In this document: piece after piece, positions 8,060-16,385 of the stretch | How the letters are laid out: every line of letters begins with the position of its first letter | Position numbering within the stretch: the stretch's first letter is position 1 | Assembly: GCA_946629475.1 (NCBI GenBank) | Contig: CAMOXX010000007.1 | Coordinates: forward strand, 1-27,321 | Direction of reading: 5' to 3' | From: an uncultured Blautia sp. | Lineage (GTDB): Bacteria; Bacillota; Clostridia; Lachnospirales; Lachnospiraceae | Length of the DNA stretch: 27,321 bases | The notes under the pieces: model-generated | The model's input: only the letters and a program-made list of their open reading frames with translations | The model's database searches: none | What the model was told of the DNA's origin: nothing | Made by a program: the position numbers and the translations under genes

Positions 8060-9753
8060 TCAACTCCAGCGAGATGGAACGCCCGAAGCTCGTACTTATT
8101 GTGGATGACCAGGAATTAAACAGGGACGCTCTCGAATCGATTCTCGAGGAGGATGAAGGGTACAACTTTATTTTTGCCGAAAACGGGAAGGAGGCAATGG
8201 ACCTGATCAGGGAGCATCAGAATGACCTGTCGATCGTTCTGCTTGACCTGATTATGCCGGTTATGACTGGATTTGAGGTCCTGAAGGCTCTGCGCGCAGA
8301 CGAACAGCTGAAGGATATACCGGTGATCGTGCTGACAGCCGAGAAACAGGCGGAGCTGGAGGCCCTGGATCTGGGAGCCGTTGATTTTATCACGAAACCG
8401 TTCGATGTTCCGGATGTTATCGTAAAACGTGTCGACAGGATGATTAAGCTGCGGGAAGGCCAGCATCTGATCCGTTCGGCCGAGAAGGACCCCCTGACCG
8501 GTCTTTACAGTAGTAATTTCTTTTTTGAATATGCAAACCGCCTGTATACGAACAGCTCCGAAAAGCATGATGCCATTGTGCTGAACATTGAACAGTTCCA
8601 TACGGTCAACGCGCTGAACGGCAGGGACTTCGGGGACGAAGTGCTCCGGACCATCGGGGATGAGATCGGGATTTTTCTGACGGAAACCGAAGGGCTTGCA
8701 AGCAGGATTGAAGCAGACCGTTTTGATATTTACTGCCTTCCGCAGCCGGACTATCTGGCGCTGCTGGAAAGAATTCAGGACAGGGCAAATACCATCTCAC
8801 CGAATGTCAGCATTCATCTCCGCATGGGTGTGAAGCCATACAGGGAGGGCGTGGCCCCGGTACTTATGTTTGACCGGGCGCGGGCGGCATGCAGCATGGT
8901 AAGGGGAAATTACCAGAAGCCGCTGATGATTTACGATGAAGATATGCGGATGCAGGAGCTCCTGAATCAGCGGCTCCTGAATGATCTGCGTACAGCTGCG
9001 GAGAAGCGGCAGCTCATGGTGTTCTACCAGCCAAAGTACGATATTCAGTGTGAGCCGCCCCGCCTTTCGAGCGCGGAGGCGCTGGTTCGCTGGAACCACC
9101 CGGAGATGGGACTTGTTTCGCCCGGAAGCTTTGTCCCCCTGTTTGAGGGGAACGGCCTGATCGGGATCGTCGACAGCTTTGTATGGCAGGAAGCAGCCAG
9201 GCAGATCCGGGAATGGCGCGATAAATATCATTTTACGCTGCCGGTTTCGGTGAATCTTTCACGCTCTGACGTTATGGATCCGACACTGATCGACAGACTT
9301 GTAAATCTGGTGGAAAGCAACAACCTGGAGTTCAGGACGCTGAAGCTTGAAGTCACTGAGTCGGCCTACACCGAAAACGCGCAGCATATGCTGGATGTGA
9401 TACGGAAACTGCGTTCCCTGGGCTTCGAGATCGAGATGGATGATTTCGGATCCGGCTATTCTTCCCTGAACATGCTCTCCGATATGCCCATCGATGTTCT
9501 TAAAATGGACATGAAATTTATCCGGAATATCGAGGAAAACGAGACGGACAGAAGGCTGGTATCGCTGATCCTGGATATCGCCAGATATCTGAAGGTATCG
9601 GTGGTGGCCGAGGGGGTCGAGACAAAGGGACAGCTTGAGATACTCCGCGCAGGTGAATGCGACCTGGTTCAGGGATACTATTTTTCAAAACCGCTTCCGC
9701 CGGGGGAGTTTGAAAAGCTGATACAGAAGGAAATTGCAATAGAAAGGAATTGA
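8056..9753 (+). CDS. Response regulator: REC - degenerate GGDEF - EAL phosphodiesterase
   Basis: A 565-residue cytoplasmic protein. The REC domain (about 10-130) has the acidic pair D17/D18, phosphoacceptor D64 (LLDLIMP) and K113 (TKPF). The GGDEF domain (about 145-300) carries EADRF (219-223) instead of GGDEF and should not make cyclic di-GMP. The EAL domain (about 310-560) is intact: EAL at 341-343, NLSRSD, VTES, MDDFGSGYSS, LKMD, VAEGVET and QGYYF. It is a predicted cyclic di-GMP phosphodiesterase under phosphorylation control and the most likely end point of the phosphorelay in this operon. The start overlaps the preceding kinase gene by 4 nt. The HPt gene follows 7 bp after the stop. I infer activation or inhibition by phosphate; the direction cannot be read from sequence. 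Confidence 0.9.
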   Translation: MINSSEMERPKLVLIVDDQELNRDALESILEEDEGYNFIFAENGKEAMDLIREHQNDLSIVLLDLIMPVMTGFEVLKALRADEQLKDIPVIVLTAEKQAELEALDLGAVDFITKPFDVPDVIVKRVDRMIKLREGQHLIRSAEKDPLTGLYSSNFFFEYANRLYTNSSEKHDAIVLNIEQFHTVNALNGRDFGDEVLRTIGDEIGIFLTETEGLASRIEADRFDIYCLPQPDYLALLERIQDRANTISPNVSIHLRMGVKPYREGVAPVLMFDRARAACSMVRGNYQKPLMIYDEDMRMQELLNQRLLNDLRTAAEKRQLMVFYQPKYDIQCEPPRLSSAEALVRWNHPEMGLVSPGSFVPLFEGNGLIGIVDSFVWQEAARQIREWRDKYHFTLPVSVNLSRSDVMDPTLIDRLVNLVESNNLEFRTLKLEVTESAYTENAQHMLDVIRKLRSLGFEIEMDDFGSGYSSLNMLSDMPIDVLKMDMKFIRNIEENETDRRLVSLILDIARYLKVSVVAEGVETKGQLEILRAGECDLVQGYYFSKPLPPGEFEKLIQKEIAIERN

Positions 9754-9760
9754 GACAGAA

Positions 9761-10129
9761 ATGACGCTTCAGGAATTATACCAGAAAATCGGCGGTGACT
9801 ATGAAAAGGTGATCCGCATTCTGCGGGTCGAAAAGCTTGTGGATAAGCATATCCGGAAGTTTACCAAGAGCGGTGTGGTGGATGCGATGCTGGAAGCCGG
9901 AAAAGACCTGGATCCGGAAAGACTTTTTGAAACTTCCCACGCGGTGAAAGGCGTCTGCGGAAATCTGGGCCTGGTGGACATGTATAATGCCTCCTCGGAG
10001 ATTTCGGAGGAGTTCCGCCCTGGAAATCCAAGGAAGATGAGCGACGACGAGGTCAGGGAAAAGCTCGGCAGAATATCTGCACTTTATGACAATATCGCAG
10101 GGGAAATCCGCCTTTATACTGGGGAATGA
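9761..10129 (+). CDS. Free-standing HPt phosphotransfer protein
   Basis: A 122-residue, mostly helical cytoplasmic protein. The segment SHAVKGVCGNLGL carries H60 in the SHxxKGxxxNLG context typical of histidine phosphotransfer domains. It lies between the REC-EAL regulator and the permease-kinase with two receivers, which fits a carrier moving phosphate from a kinase-attached REC to D64 of the REC-EAL protein. The ribosome site is a modest AAAGGA about 12 nt upstream, overlapping the end of the previous gene. No other HPt domain is encoded in the window. Confidence 0.85.
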   Translation: MTLQELYQKIGGDYEKVIRILRVEKLVDKHIRKFTKSGVVDAMLEAGKDLDPERLFETSHAVKGVCGNLGLVDMYNASSEISEEFRPGNPRKMSDDEVREKLGRISALYDNIAGEIRLYTGE

Positions 10130-10159
10130 TAAAAATATCCGGAAAGAGAAGATACAGGC

Positions 10160-13100
10160 ATGGACGTAAATGCAGTAAAGAACACGGGAAAAGGAAATAA
10201 AGCCTACCTGTCGGCAGCAGGGGCCTGGGCGCTTGCCTTTGGATGCAGTGTGGGATGGGGTGCTTTTATCATGCCGGGGACGACATTCCTGCCCGTGGCG
10301 GGACCTGTGGGAACTGCCATAGGTTTAGGAACAGGCGCTCTTGTCATGCTGATCATCGCGGCGAATTACCACTATCTGATGAACCGCTATCCCGATGCAG
10401 GAGGAACCTACGCCTACACAAAAAACAGCTATGGGTATGATCATGGATTTCTGAGCGCCTGGTTTCTGATCCTGACATACGTTGCAATCATCTGGGCAAA
10501 TGCTTCGGCGCTTCCGCTGGTTGCGAGAACGCTTCTCGGAAGCACTTTCCAGTTTGGATTCCATTATGAAGTGGCAGGCTTCCATGTATATATGGGAGAA
10601 CTTGTCCTGGCGGTCGCGGCTCTTCTGATCGCTGCTCTGTTCTGCCTGCGGAGGAAGGCGGCCGAATGGATACAGATTCTCATGGCAGTCCTGCTGTTTG
10701 GCGGGATCGTGTTCTGCTTCGCGGCAGCGATCCGGAATCCTGGTGCGGCGGAACCTTTTGAGCCGGCCTACTCGCCGGACAATACCGCATTCGGGGGGAC
10801 CTTCACCATTTTTGCGCTGGCTCCCTGGGCCTATGTCGGCTTTGAATCGATCTGCCATTCCGCGTCGGAGGCTGATTATCCCCTCAGGAGGACCTTCCGG
10901 ATTATGGCGGCTGCACTCATCACTGCCGGGATCGCCTATGTGCTCCTTGCTCTGACTGCTGTCACAGCTCTCCCGGAGGGATGCTCCTCATGGGTTGAAT
11001 ACACCAGAACGATGGGAGACTATTCGGGAATCCAGTCGCAGCCTGTGTTTTTCGCGGTCCACTCAGCCCTTGGAAGGGGCGGGTCCCTGATCTTCGGAAC
11101 TGCGGCGCTGTGTGCTATTTTTACCGGCCTGATCGGCAACTATATCGCACTGAGCCGTCTGCTCTTCGCTCTGTCACTGGACGGCCTGATGCCGGTCTTC
11201 TTCGGTAAGACGGACGAAAAACATGTGCCGAAGAACGCCATTATCGCGATTCTGGCGGTTTCAGTGATCTTTCCGTTTTTCGGCCGGACGGCGATCAGCT
11301 GGATTGTCGATGTCACAACGGTTGGCGCTACAATCGCCTACGCATTTGCGTCGGCCTCCGCCTGGAAGACAGCGAGGAAAGAAAAAAACACCCTGTACCT
11401 GGTCACCGGTTTTGCGGGCCTTGTCATTTCGCTGCTGTTTGCGCTTGAGTTTCTGGTTCCGAATATTCTTTCCGTCACAACCCTCTCCACGGAGTCCTAT
11501 CTGATTCTGGCTGCATGGGGGATTCTCGGATTTTTTGTCTTCCGGCTTCTCTTAAAGAATGACCGGGAAAAACGGCTCGGACGCTCCACGATTGCGTGGA
11601 TTGTTCTTTTAGGATTGATTATCTTCACCTCCAGTGTGTGGATGCGGCAGGCTGCCGACGCTTCTGTCGAAAAGGCTGTCGCCCCGATTCAGGAATATTA
11701 CATGGGAAAGCTGGAGAGTGCGGGCGTGGATATTGTGTCCGGCGCGACAAAGCCCATGTACGAGTATGTATGGGGGACCCTGCAGTCGATCGACAGGACA
11801 CTCGGTATCAGCATCTTTATTCAGGTTGCGCTGATCATCATCGCGCTCCTGATCATGTTTGATATTTACTCCCATACGCAGAAGAGGGAGCAGCAGACAG
11901 AGATCGAGAAAGCGATTGCGGAGGATGCCAGCCGTGCGAAGACAAGCTTTCTTTCGAATATGAGCCATGAGATCCGGACGCCGATGAACGCGATCATCGG
12001 CCTGGACAATATTGCGCTGCGCAATCCCAACCTGCAGCCGCAGACCAGGGAGCAGCTCGAAAAGATCGGGGCAAGCGCCAGGCATCTGCTTGGCCTGATC
12101 AATGACATTCTCGACATGAGCCGCATTGAGTCCGGAAGGATGGTTCTGAAAAATGAGGAGTTTTCGTTCCGGGAGTTTCTGGACCAGGTCAATATTATTA
12201 TCAACGGGCAGTGCGTGGACAAGGGGCTGCACTATGAGTGCGTCATCGTCGGAGAGGTGAAGGACTATTACTATGGCGATGACATGAAACTGAAGCAGGT
12301 GCTGATCAACATCCTTGGAAATTCCGTCAAATTTACGGACGCGCCCGGAAAGGTTACGCTGAGCGTGGAACAGATTGCCGAATCCGGGGAGGAGTGCAAG
12401 CTTCGGTTTACGATGGCTGATACGGGGATCGGGATGGATAAGGAGTATATCCCGAAAATCTTCGAGGCATTCTCACAGGAGAATGCCACTTCGACCAACC
12501 GGTATGGCGGAAGCGGACTTGGCATGGCCATCACCCGGAACTTTGTAGATATGATGAACGGCACTATCCAGGTGGAGAGCGAGAAGGGAGTCGGATCCGT
12601 ATTCACGGTTGAAGTCTCCATGAAATCGTCCACCCGCACATTCCAGGAGCAGGGCATTGTACTGCCTGAGGGAATCCGTGCAGCAGTGGTTGATGACGAC
12701 GAGGTCTCGTGCGTACATGCGGAGGCTGTTCTGAAGGCGATCGGGATTCCGGCGGATCTGTTTATGAAGCCTGCGGATGCGCTTGATAAGATCCGCGAAG
12801 CCTTTGACGGGGGACACCCGTACCGCCTTGTGCTGACGGACTACAAGATGCCGGGGATGAACGGGCTGGAATTTGTGCGGGCGCTCCGTAAGTTTGACGG
12901 AAATGAGACCGCAGTGATCATGCTTACCGGATACAACTGGGATATCATTGAGGACGAGGCGGACAAGGAGGGGATCGACAGCATTATCGCAAAGCCGCTG
13001 TTCCCCGACAGCCTTCTCAGGGAGATCCATTCCGTGCTCATGAAGCAGTCGGATGACCGGCCTGCAGAAGAGGATGTGCCGGAGCCGGAGAGCGTCCTTG

Positions 13101-13495
13101 CGGGATGCCGCATACTCATGGCGGAGGATGTGGAGCAGAATGCGGAGATTCTGCTGGATCTTCTGGAACTGGAGGATATCGAAGCAGAGCATGCCAGGAA
13201 CGGTGAGCTTGCCGTGGCTATGTTTGCGGAACACCCGGAAGGATACTACGATGCGATCCTCATGGATGTTCGCATGCCGGTGATGGACGGCCTTTCCGCG
13301 ACACGCGCAATCCGGGCGTTAGACCGGCCGGATGCCAGAAAGATTCCGATCATCGCCATGACGGCAAACGTTTTTGATGAGGATGTCGAGCGGTCGCTGG
13401 AAGCAGGAATGAATGCGCATCTCTCCAAGCCGATCGAGCCGGACCGCCTCTATGCGACGATGGCGCAGCTGATCTCCGGAAACAGGGAATCATGA
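10160..13495 (+). CDS. APC-type permease domain fused to hybrid histidine kinase with two receivers
   Basis: A 1111-residue membrane sensor kinase. Residues about 15-480 form a 12-helix APC permease domain paralogous to that at 1377, with the same GWG in helix 1, RYPDAGG, and a shared GRTAISWIVDVTT block. Two further helices enclose an outward loop of about 55 residues and bring the chain back to the cytoplasm. The kinase part is complete: H603 in SHEIRTP, N-box (LGNSVKFT), G1 (DTGIGMD) and G2 (YGGSGLGMAI, 782 onwards). REC1 has acceptor D894 (LTDYKMP) and REC2 has D1036 (LMDVRMP). REC2 closely resembles the REC of the kinase at 6563. CbrA of Pseudomonas is an established precedent for a transporter-like domain joined to a kinase, but from a different transporter family (sodium/solute symporters). 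The ligand is unknown. The ribosome site is weak (GGAAAGAG). Confidence 0.9.
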   Translation: MDVNAVKNTGKGNKAYLSAAGAWALAFGCSVGWGAFIMPGTTFLPVAGPVGTAIGLGTGALVMLIIAANYHYLMNRYPDAGGTYAYTKNSYGYDHGFLSAWFLILTYVAIIWANASALPLVARTLLGSTFQFGFHYEVAGFHVYMGELVLAVAALLIAALFCLRRKAAEWIQILMAVLLFGGIVFCFAAAIRNPGAAEPFEPAYSPDNTAFGGTFTIFALAPWAYVGFESICHSASEADYPLRRTFRIMAAALITAGIAYVLLALTAVTALPEGCSSWVEYTRTMGDYSGIQSQPVFFAVHSALGRGGSLIFGTAALCAIFTGLIGNYIALSRLLFALSLDGLMPVFFGKTDEKHVPKNAIIAILAVSVIFPFFGRTAISWIVDVTTVGATIAYAFASASAWKTARKEKNTLYLVTGFAGLVISLLFALEFLVPNILSVTTLSTESYLILAAWGILGFFVFRLLLKNDREKRLGRSTIAWIVLLGLIIFTSSVWMRQAADASVEKAVAPIQEYYMGKLESAGVDIVSGATKPMYEYVWGTLQSIDRTLGISIFIQVALIIIALLIMFDIYSHTQKREQQTEIEKAIAEDASRAKTSFLSNMSHEIRTPMNAIIGLDNIALRNPNLQPQTREQLEKIGASARHLLGLINDILDMSRIESGRMVLKNEEFSFREFLDQVNIIINGQCVDKGLHYECVIVGEVKDYYYGDDMKLKQVLINILGNSVKFTDAPGKVTLSVEQIAESGEECKLRFTMADTGIGMDKEYIPKIFEAFSQENATSTNRYGGSGLGMAITRNFVDMMNGTIQVESEKGVGSVFTVEVSMKSSTRTFQEQGIVLPEGIRAAVVDDDEVSCVHAEAVLKAIGIPADLFMKPADALDKIREAFDGGHPYRLVLTDYKMPGMNGLEFVRALRKFDGNETAVIMLTGYNWDIIEDEADKEGIDSIIAKPLFPDSLLREIHSVLMKQSDDRPAEEDVPEPESVLAGCRILMAEDVEQNAEILLDLLELEDIEAEHARNGELAVAMFAEHPEGYYDAILMDVRMPVMDGLSATRAIRALDRPDARKIPIIAMTANVFDEDVERSLEAGMNAHLSKPIEPDRLYATMAQLISGNRES

Positions 13496-13531
13496 CGGTT
13501 CAGCTGAAGGCGTGAGCAAAAAGGATGATAT

Positions 13532-14830
13532 ATGACATTCAATGAAGCATACTATTATATAGAAGAAACACCGAAATTTACCGAAAAACACAGCCTGGAA
13601 TACATGCGGGAGTGCCTGGAAAGGCTCGGAAATCCGGACAGGAGCTTCCGCGTGATCCATGTGGCCGGGACGAATGGGAAGGGCAGTACCTGCGCCTTCC
13701 TTTTTTCGGTCTTAAAAAAGGCCGGGTATTGCTGCGGCCTTTTCACCTCCCCTCATCTTGAGAATATCCGGGAGAGATTCGTTGTCGGGGACGAAATGGT
13801 GAGTGAGGAGGAATTCCTGCGGGCCTTTCACACGGTTTACTCTCTGGCTGAGGAGCTTGCTTCCGGGGAAAAAGGCAGGCCGACCTATTTTGAAATGCTT
13901 TTTCTGATCGGCATGTTGATTTTCCGCGGCAGAAAAGCGGAGATTGTGGTCCTTGAGACGGGCATGGGAGGCAGGCTTGACGCAACGACGGCAGCAGACC
14001 CCATCGCGTGTGTAATCACATCCGTAAGCCTGGATCATATGCAGTATCTGGGAAATACGGTGGCCGAGATCGCGGGGGAGAAGGCCGGAATCATTGTCCC
14101 GGGGGTGCCGGTCGTCTATGACGCGTGCAATGAGGAGGCGGCCCGGGTCATTGACCGGAGGGCTGCGGAATCAGGCAGCAGGAGCGTTCCGGTAAGGAAA
14201 GATGATGCCATTGTGCGGAAAAAGAGCATGGAAGGCATTGATTTTTACCTTAAGAATGAGTATTATGATAATACCGTATTCCATATCCCGTTTATTGCGG
14301 AGTATCAGGTGATGAACGCGATGCTTGCTGTCAGGACGCTGGCTCTTCTTGATGAGGAAGGGCATATTCAGGTTTCCCGGGAGCAGATGGTTCGGGGAAT
14401 CGCGGATGCGGTATGGCCGGGCAGAATGGAAATGATCCTCCCCGGTGTGATTCTTGACGGTGCCCACAATGAGGATGGAATCGTTAAATTTATCGATACG
14501 GCGGAACACTTTCAGTATGACCATACGATCGGGCTGCTGTTTTCTGCTGTAAATGACAAAGATTATCCGAAAATGATCCGTGCCATCTGTGCACGTCTGA
14601 AACTTGAATATGTCGTTGTGACCCAGGCGGGAGGTTCCCGCCAGACAGATGCGGAGGAGCTCGCGGAGCTTTTTTCGGCGGCAGGCTGCGGGGATGTGAC
14701 GGCGATAAAGAATCCGGGAGAGGCGGTTCGCTATGCCCTGAAAAAAAAGAAGGACAGCCTGATGCTGTTCGTCGTAGGATCGCTGTACCTGATCGGAGAG
14801 GTCAGGCCGCTTTTCAGGGAGAACGGTTAA
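13532..14830 (+). CDS. folC: Folylpolyglutamate synthase / dihydrofolate synthase
   Basis: A 432-residue cytoplasmic Mur-ligase-type enzyme that adds glutamate to folates with ATP, and perhaps to dihydropteroate. The P-loop GTNGKGST is at 46-53, followed by FTSPHLENIRER, ETGMGGRLDATTA, TSVSLDHMQYLG, GEKAGI and ILDGAHNEDG, all standard for FolC. The length is normal. The start has an AAGGAT ribosome site. It lies 36 bp after the permease-kinase gene with no terminator between, so the signalling transcript may read into this housekeeping block. Bifunctional dihydrofolate synthase activity cannot be decided here. Confidence 0.93.
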   Translation: MTFNEAYYYIEETPKFTEKHSLEYMRECLERLGNPDRSFRVIHVAGTNGKGSTCAFLFSVLKKAGYCCGLFTSPHLENIRERFVVGDEMVSEEEFLRAFHTVYSLAEELASGEKGRPTYFEMLFLIGMLIFRGRKAEIVVLETGMGGRLDATTAADPIACVITSVSLDHMQYLGNTVAEIAGEKAGIIVPGVPVVYDACNEEAARVIDRRAAESGSRSVPVRKDDAIVRKKSMEGIDFYLKNEYYDNTVFHIPFIAEYQVMNAMLAVRTLALLDEEGHIQVSREQMVRGIADAVWPGRMEMILPGVILDGAHNEDGIVKFIDTAEHFQYDHTIGLLFSAVNDKDYPKMIRAICARLKLEYVVVTQAGGSRQTDAEELAELFSAAGCGDVTAIKNPGEAVRYALKKKKDSLMLFVVGSLYLIGEVRPLFRENG

Positions 14831-14864
14831 CTCCGGGATACCGGAAAGGAGGTCATGAAAGAGC

Positions 14865-15014
14865 ATGATCGACTATGAGGAAGAATTAAAAAAATTTGAA
14901 CCATGTCTCGATGTAACCGATGCTGAAGGCGCAATCTACGACCATGAACTCACAGATATTCTGGATGTGCTGCAGGAGATGCTGAAGGAGACAAAGGGAA
15001 ACAGACGGGGATGA
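14865..15014 (+). CDS. Small acidic protein of 49 residues, unknown function
   Basis: A short open frame with a strong AAAGGAGG (14845-14852) about 12 nt upstream. It fills the space between folC and the zinc-ribbon gene, whose ATG is 4 nt after its stop. The protein is acidic at the N-terminus (MIDYEEELKKFEPCLDV) and has a predicted amphipathic helix at about 28-44. There are no membrane segments and one Cys (C14). No function is recognised. Packing, the ribosome site and an uninterrupted frame support a real gene. Being under 60 residues it is easily missed by gene finders. Confidence 0.65.
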   Translation: MIDYEEELKKFEPCLDVTDAEGAIYDHELTDILDVLQEMLKETKGNRRG

Positions 15015-15018
15015 TTGC

Positions 15019-16356
15019 ATGAACTGTATCAATTGTGGGGCGCACCTGTCAGCGAGGGATCGGGAATACTGCCCAAAATGCGGCTTCAATGTCCTGATTC
15101 AGCGGAAGGTGGAATATCTGTCCCGCTATTATTACAATCAGGGGCTCGAAAAAGCGACGATCCGCGACCTTTCGGGTGCGATCAGCTGCCTCAAACAGAG
15201 CCTTTCATTCAATAAAAACAATATCGATGCCCGCAATCTTCTGGGACTGGTCTATTTCGAGACGGGTGAGGTTGTCGCCGCATTAAGCGAGTGGGTTATC
15301 AGCAAAAACCTGAAGCCGAGGCAGAATCTTGCGGAAAGCTACATCAACAGGCTGCAGGCGAACGCTTCGAAGCTGTCCGCGATCAATGATACGATCCGGA
15401 AATACAACCATGCCCTGCAGCTGTGCCGGGAAGGCCATGAGGACATGGCGGCGGTACAGCTCCGCCGGATCCTTGCGCAGAATTCCAAGCTGATCAAAGG
15501 CTATCATCTGCTTGCCCTGATTCATATGAAGGACCATGAGTGGAACAGGGCCAGGAGGATTTTGCGGAAAGCGGCCAGGATCGACAAGACCAATACAACC
15601 ACCCTCCGTTTTCTGAAGGAGGTGGATGAGCGTACCGGGGTCACGACAAAGCTGGAGGACCGCCGGAAAGGTCTGTTCCGGCAGACTTCTATGCTGGATG
15701 ATGTCGAATCCGATGTTGATAATCCGGGCGCGCTTTCGGCCGCGCACACTGTGGCCAGGATCGGCCCGCTCCTCACGCTGGTCGTCGGGCTCGCTGTCGG
15801 GGCAGCAGGGTTCGGCCTTCTTGTTATTCCTTCGATACGGCAGAACATTTACCGCGAGGCCAATGACCAGATCGTCAAATACAGTGAATCCCTTGCCAGC
15901 CAGAGTGCCGAGCTTTCGAAGGCGCAGGGCGAAGCGGTCACTTCCGGGCTGAATGCGGAGGAATCTCTGCGGCTTGTGGAAGCAGAGCAGCGGAAAAGGG
16001 AAAGCTATCAGTATCTGCTCGAGGCATACTACAGTCTCAGCACGGGCGACCCGGATACTGCGGCTGTGGATGTGCAGAAAGTATATGTCAGCACGCTGAC
16101 CGAGGACCTTCTCACGATTTACAATACAGTCTGCCAGAGGACCGGGTCCTCGGGGCTGAATGATGACGGGACGCCGGCGCCGGTACAGGCAGCCGATGAT
16201 ACCTATGTCGACGGCAATCAGTATAACGGGGACGACAACGGGGGCTACTACGATTACAACAGCGGCTACGACTACGATGCGGGATACGACACAAACGACT
16301 ATAATACGTATGATTACAATTATGACTATAACTACGATTACGACAACGGATACTAA
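15019..16356 (+). CDS. Zinc-ribbon and TPR membrane protein with Tyr/Asp-rich tail
   Basis: A 445-residue protein of unknown role. A zinc ribbon opens it (C3-x2-C6 and C18-x2-C21). TPR-like helical repeats cover about 35-205, with residues such as A-NLLGLVYFETGE spaced as in TPRs. One transmembrane helix follows at about 247-270. Beyond it are a likely coiled coil (about 275-330, rich in Glu, Ala and Ser) and a helical segment. The chain ends in a Tyr/Asp/Asn/Gly-rich tail (392-445). With the positive, zinc-binding half inside the cell, the tail should face out. The start ATG lies 4 nt after the small upstream gene and has only a weak GGGG ribosome site, suggesting coupled translation. The block of folC, murB and whiA around it hints at a cell-envelope role, but that is guilt by association only. 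Confidence 0.75.
   Translation: MNCINCGAHLSARDREYCPKCGFNVLIQRKVEYLSRYYYNQGLEKATIRDLSGAISCLKQSLSFNKNNIDARNLLGLVYFETGEVVAALSEWVISKNLKPRQNLAESYINRLQANASKLSAINDTIRKYNHALQLCREGHEDMAAVQLRRILAQNSKLIKGYHLLALIHMKDHEWNRARRILRKAARIDKTNTTTLRFLKEVDERTGVTTKLEDRRKGLFRQTSMLDDVESDVDNPGALSAAHTVARIGPLLTLVVGLAVGAAGFGLLVIPSIRQNIYREANDQIVKYSESLASQSAELSKAQGEAVTSGLNAEESLRLVEAEQRKRESYQYLLEAYYSLSTGDPDTAAVDVQKVYVSTLTEDLLTIYNTVCQRTGSSGLNDDGTPAPVQAADDTYVDGNQYNGDDNGGYYDYNSGYDYDAGYDTNDYNTYDYNYDYNYDYDNGY
16192..16353 (+). repeat. Low-complexity Tyr/Asp/Asn/Gly coding repeat
   Basis: Imperfect reiteration of TAC/TAT with GAC/GAT and AAC/AAT codons encodes a 54-residue tail with 16 tyrosines, many as Y-D-Y or Y-N-Y. It forms the C-terminus of the zinc-ribbon protein. 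The codon repetition suggests that length may vary by slippage. Confidence 0.7.
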
Positions 16357-16385
16357 TATTGATTCGTCTTTTGGAGAGAGCATAT

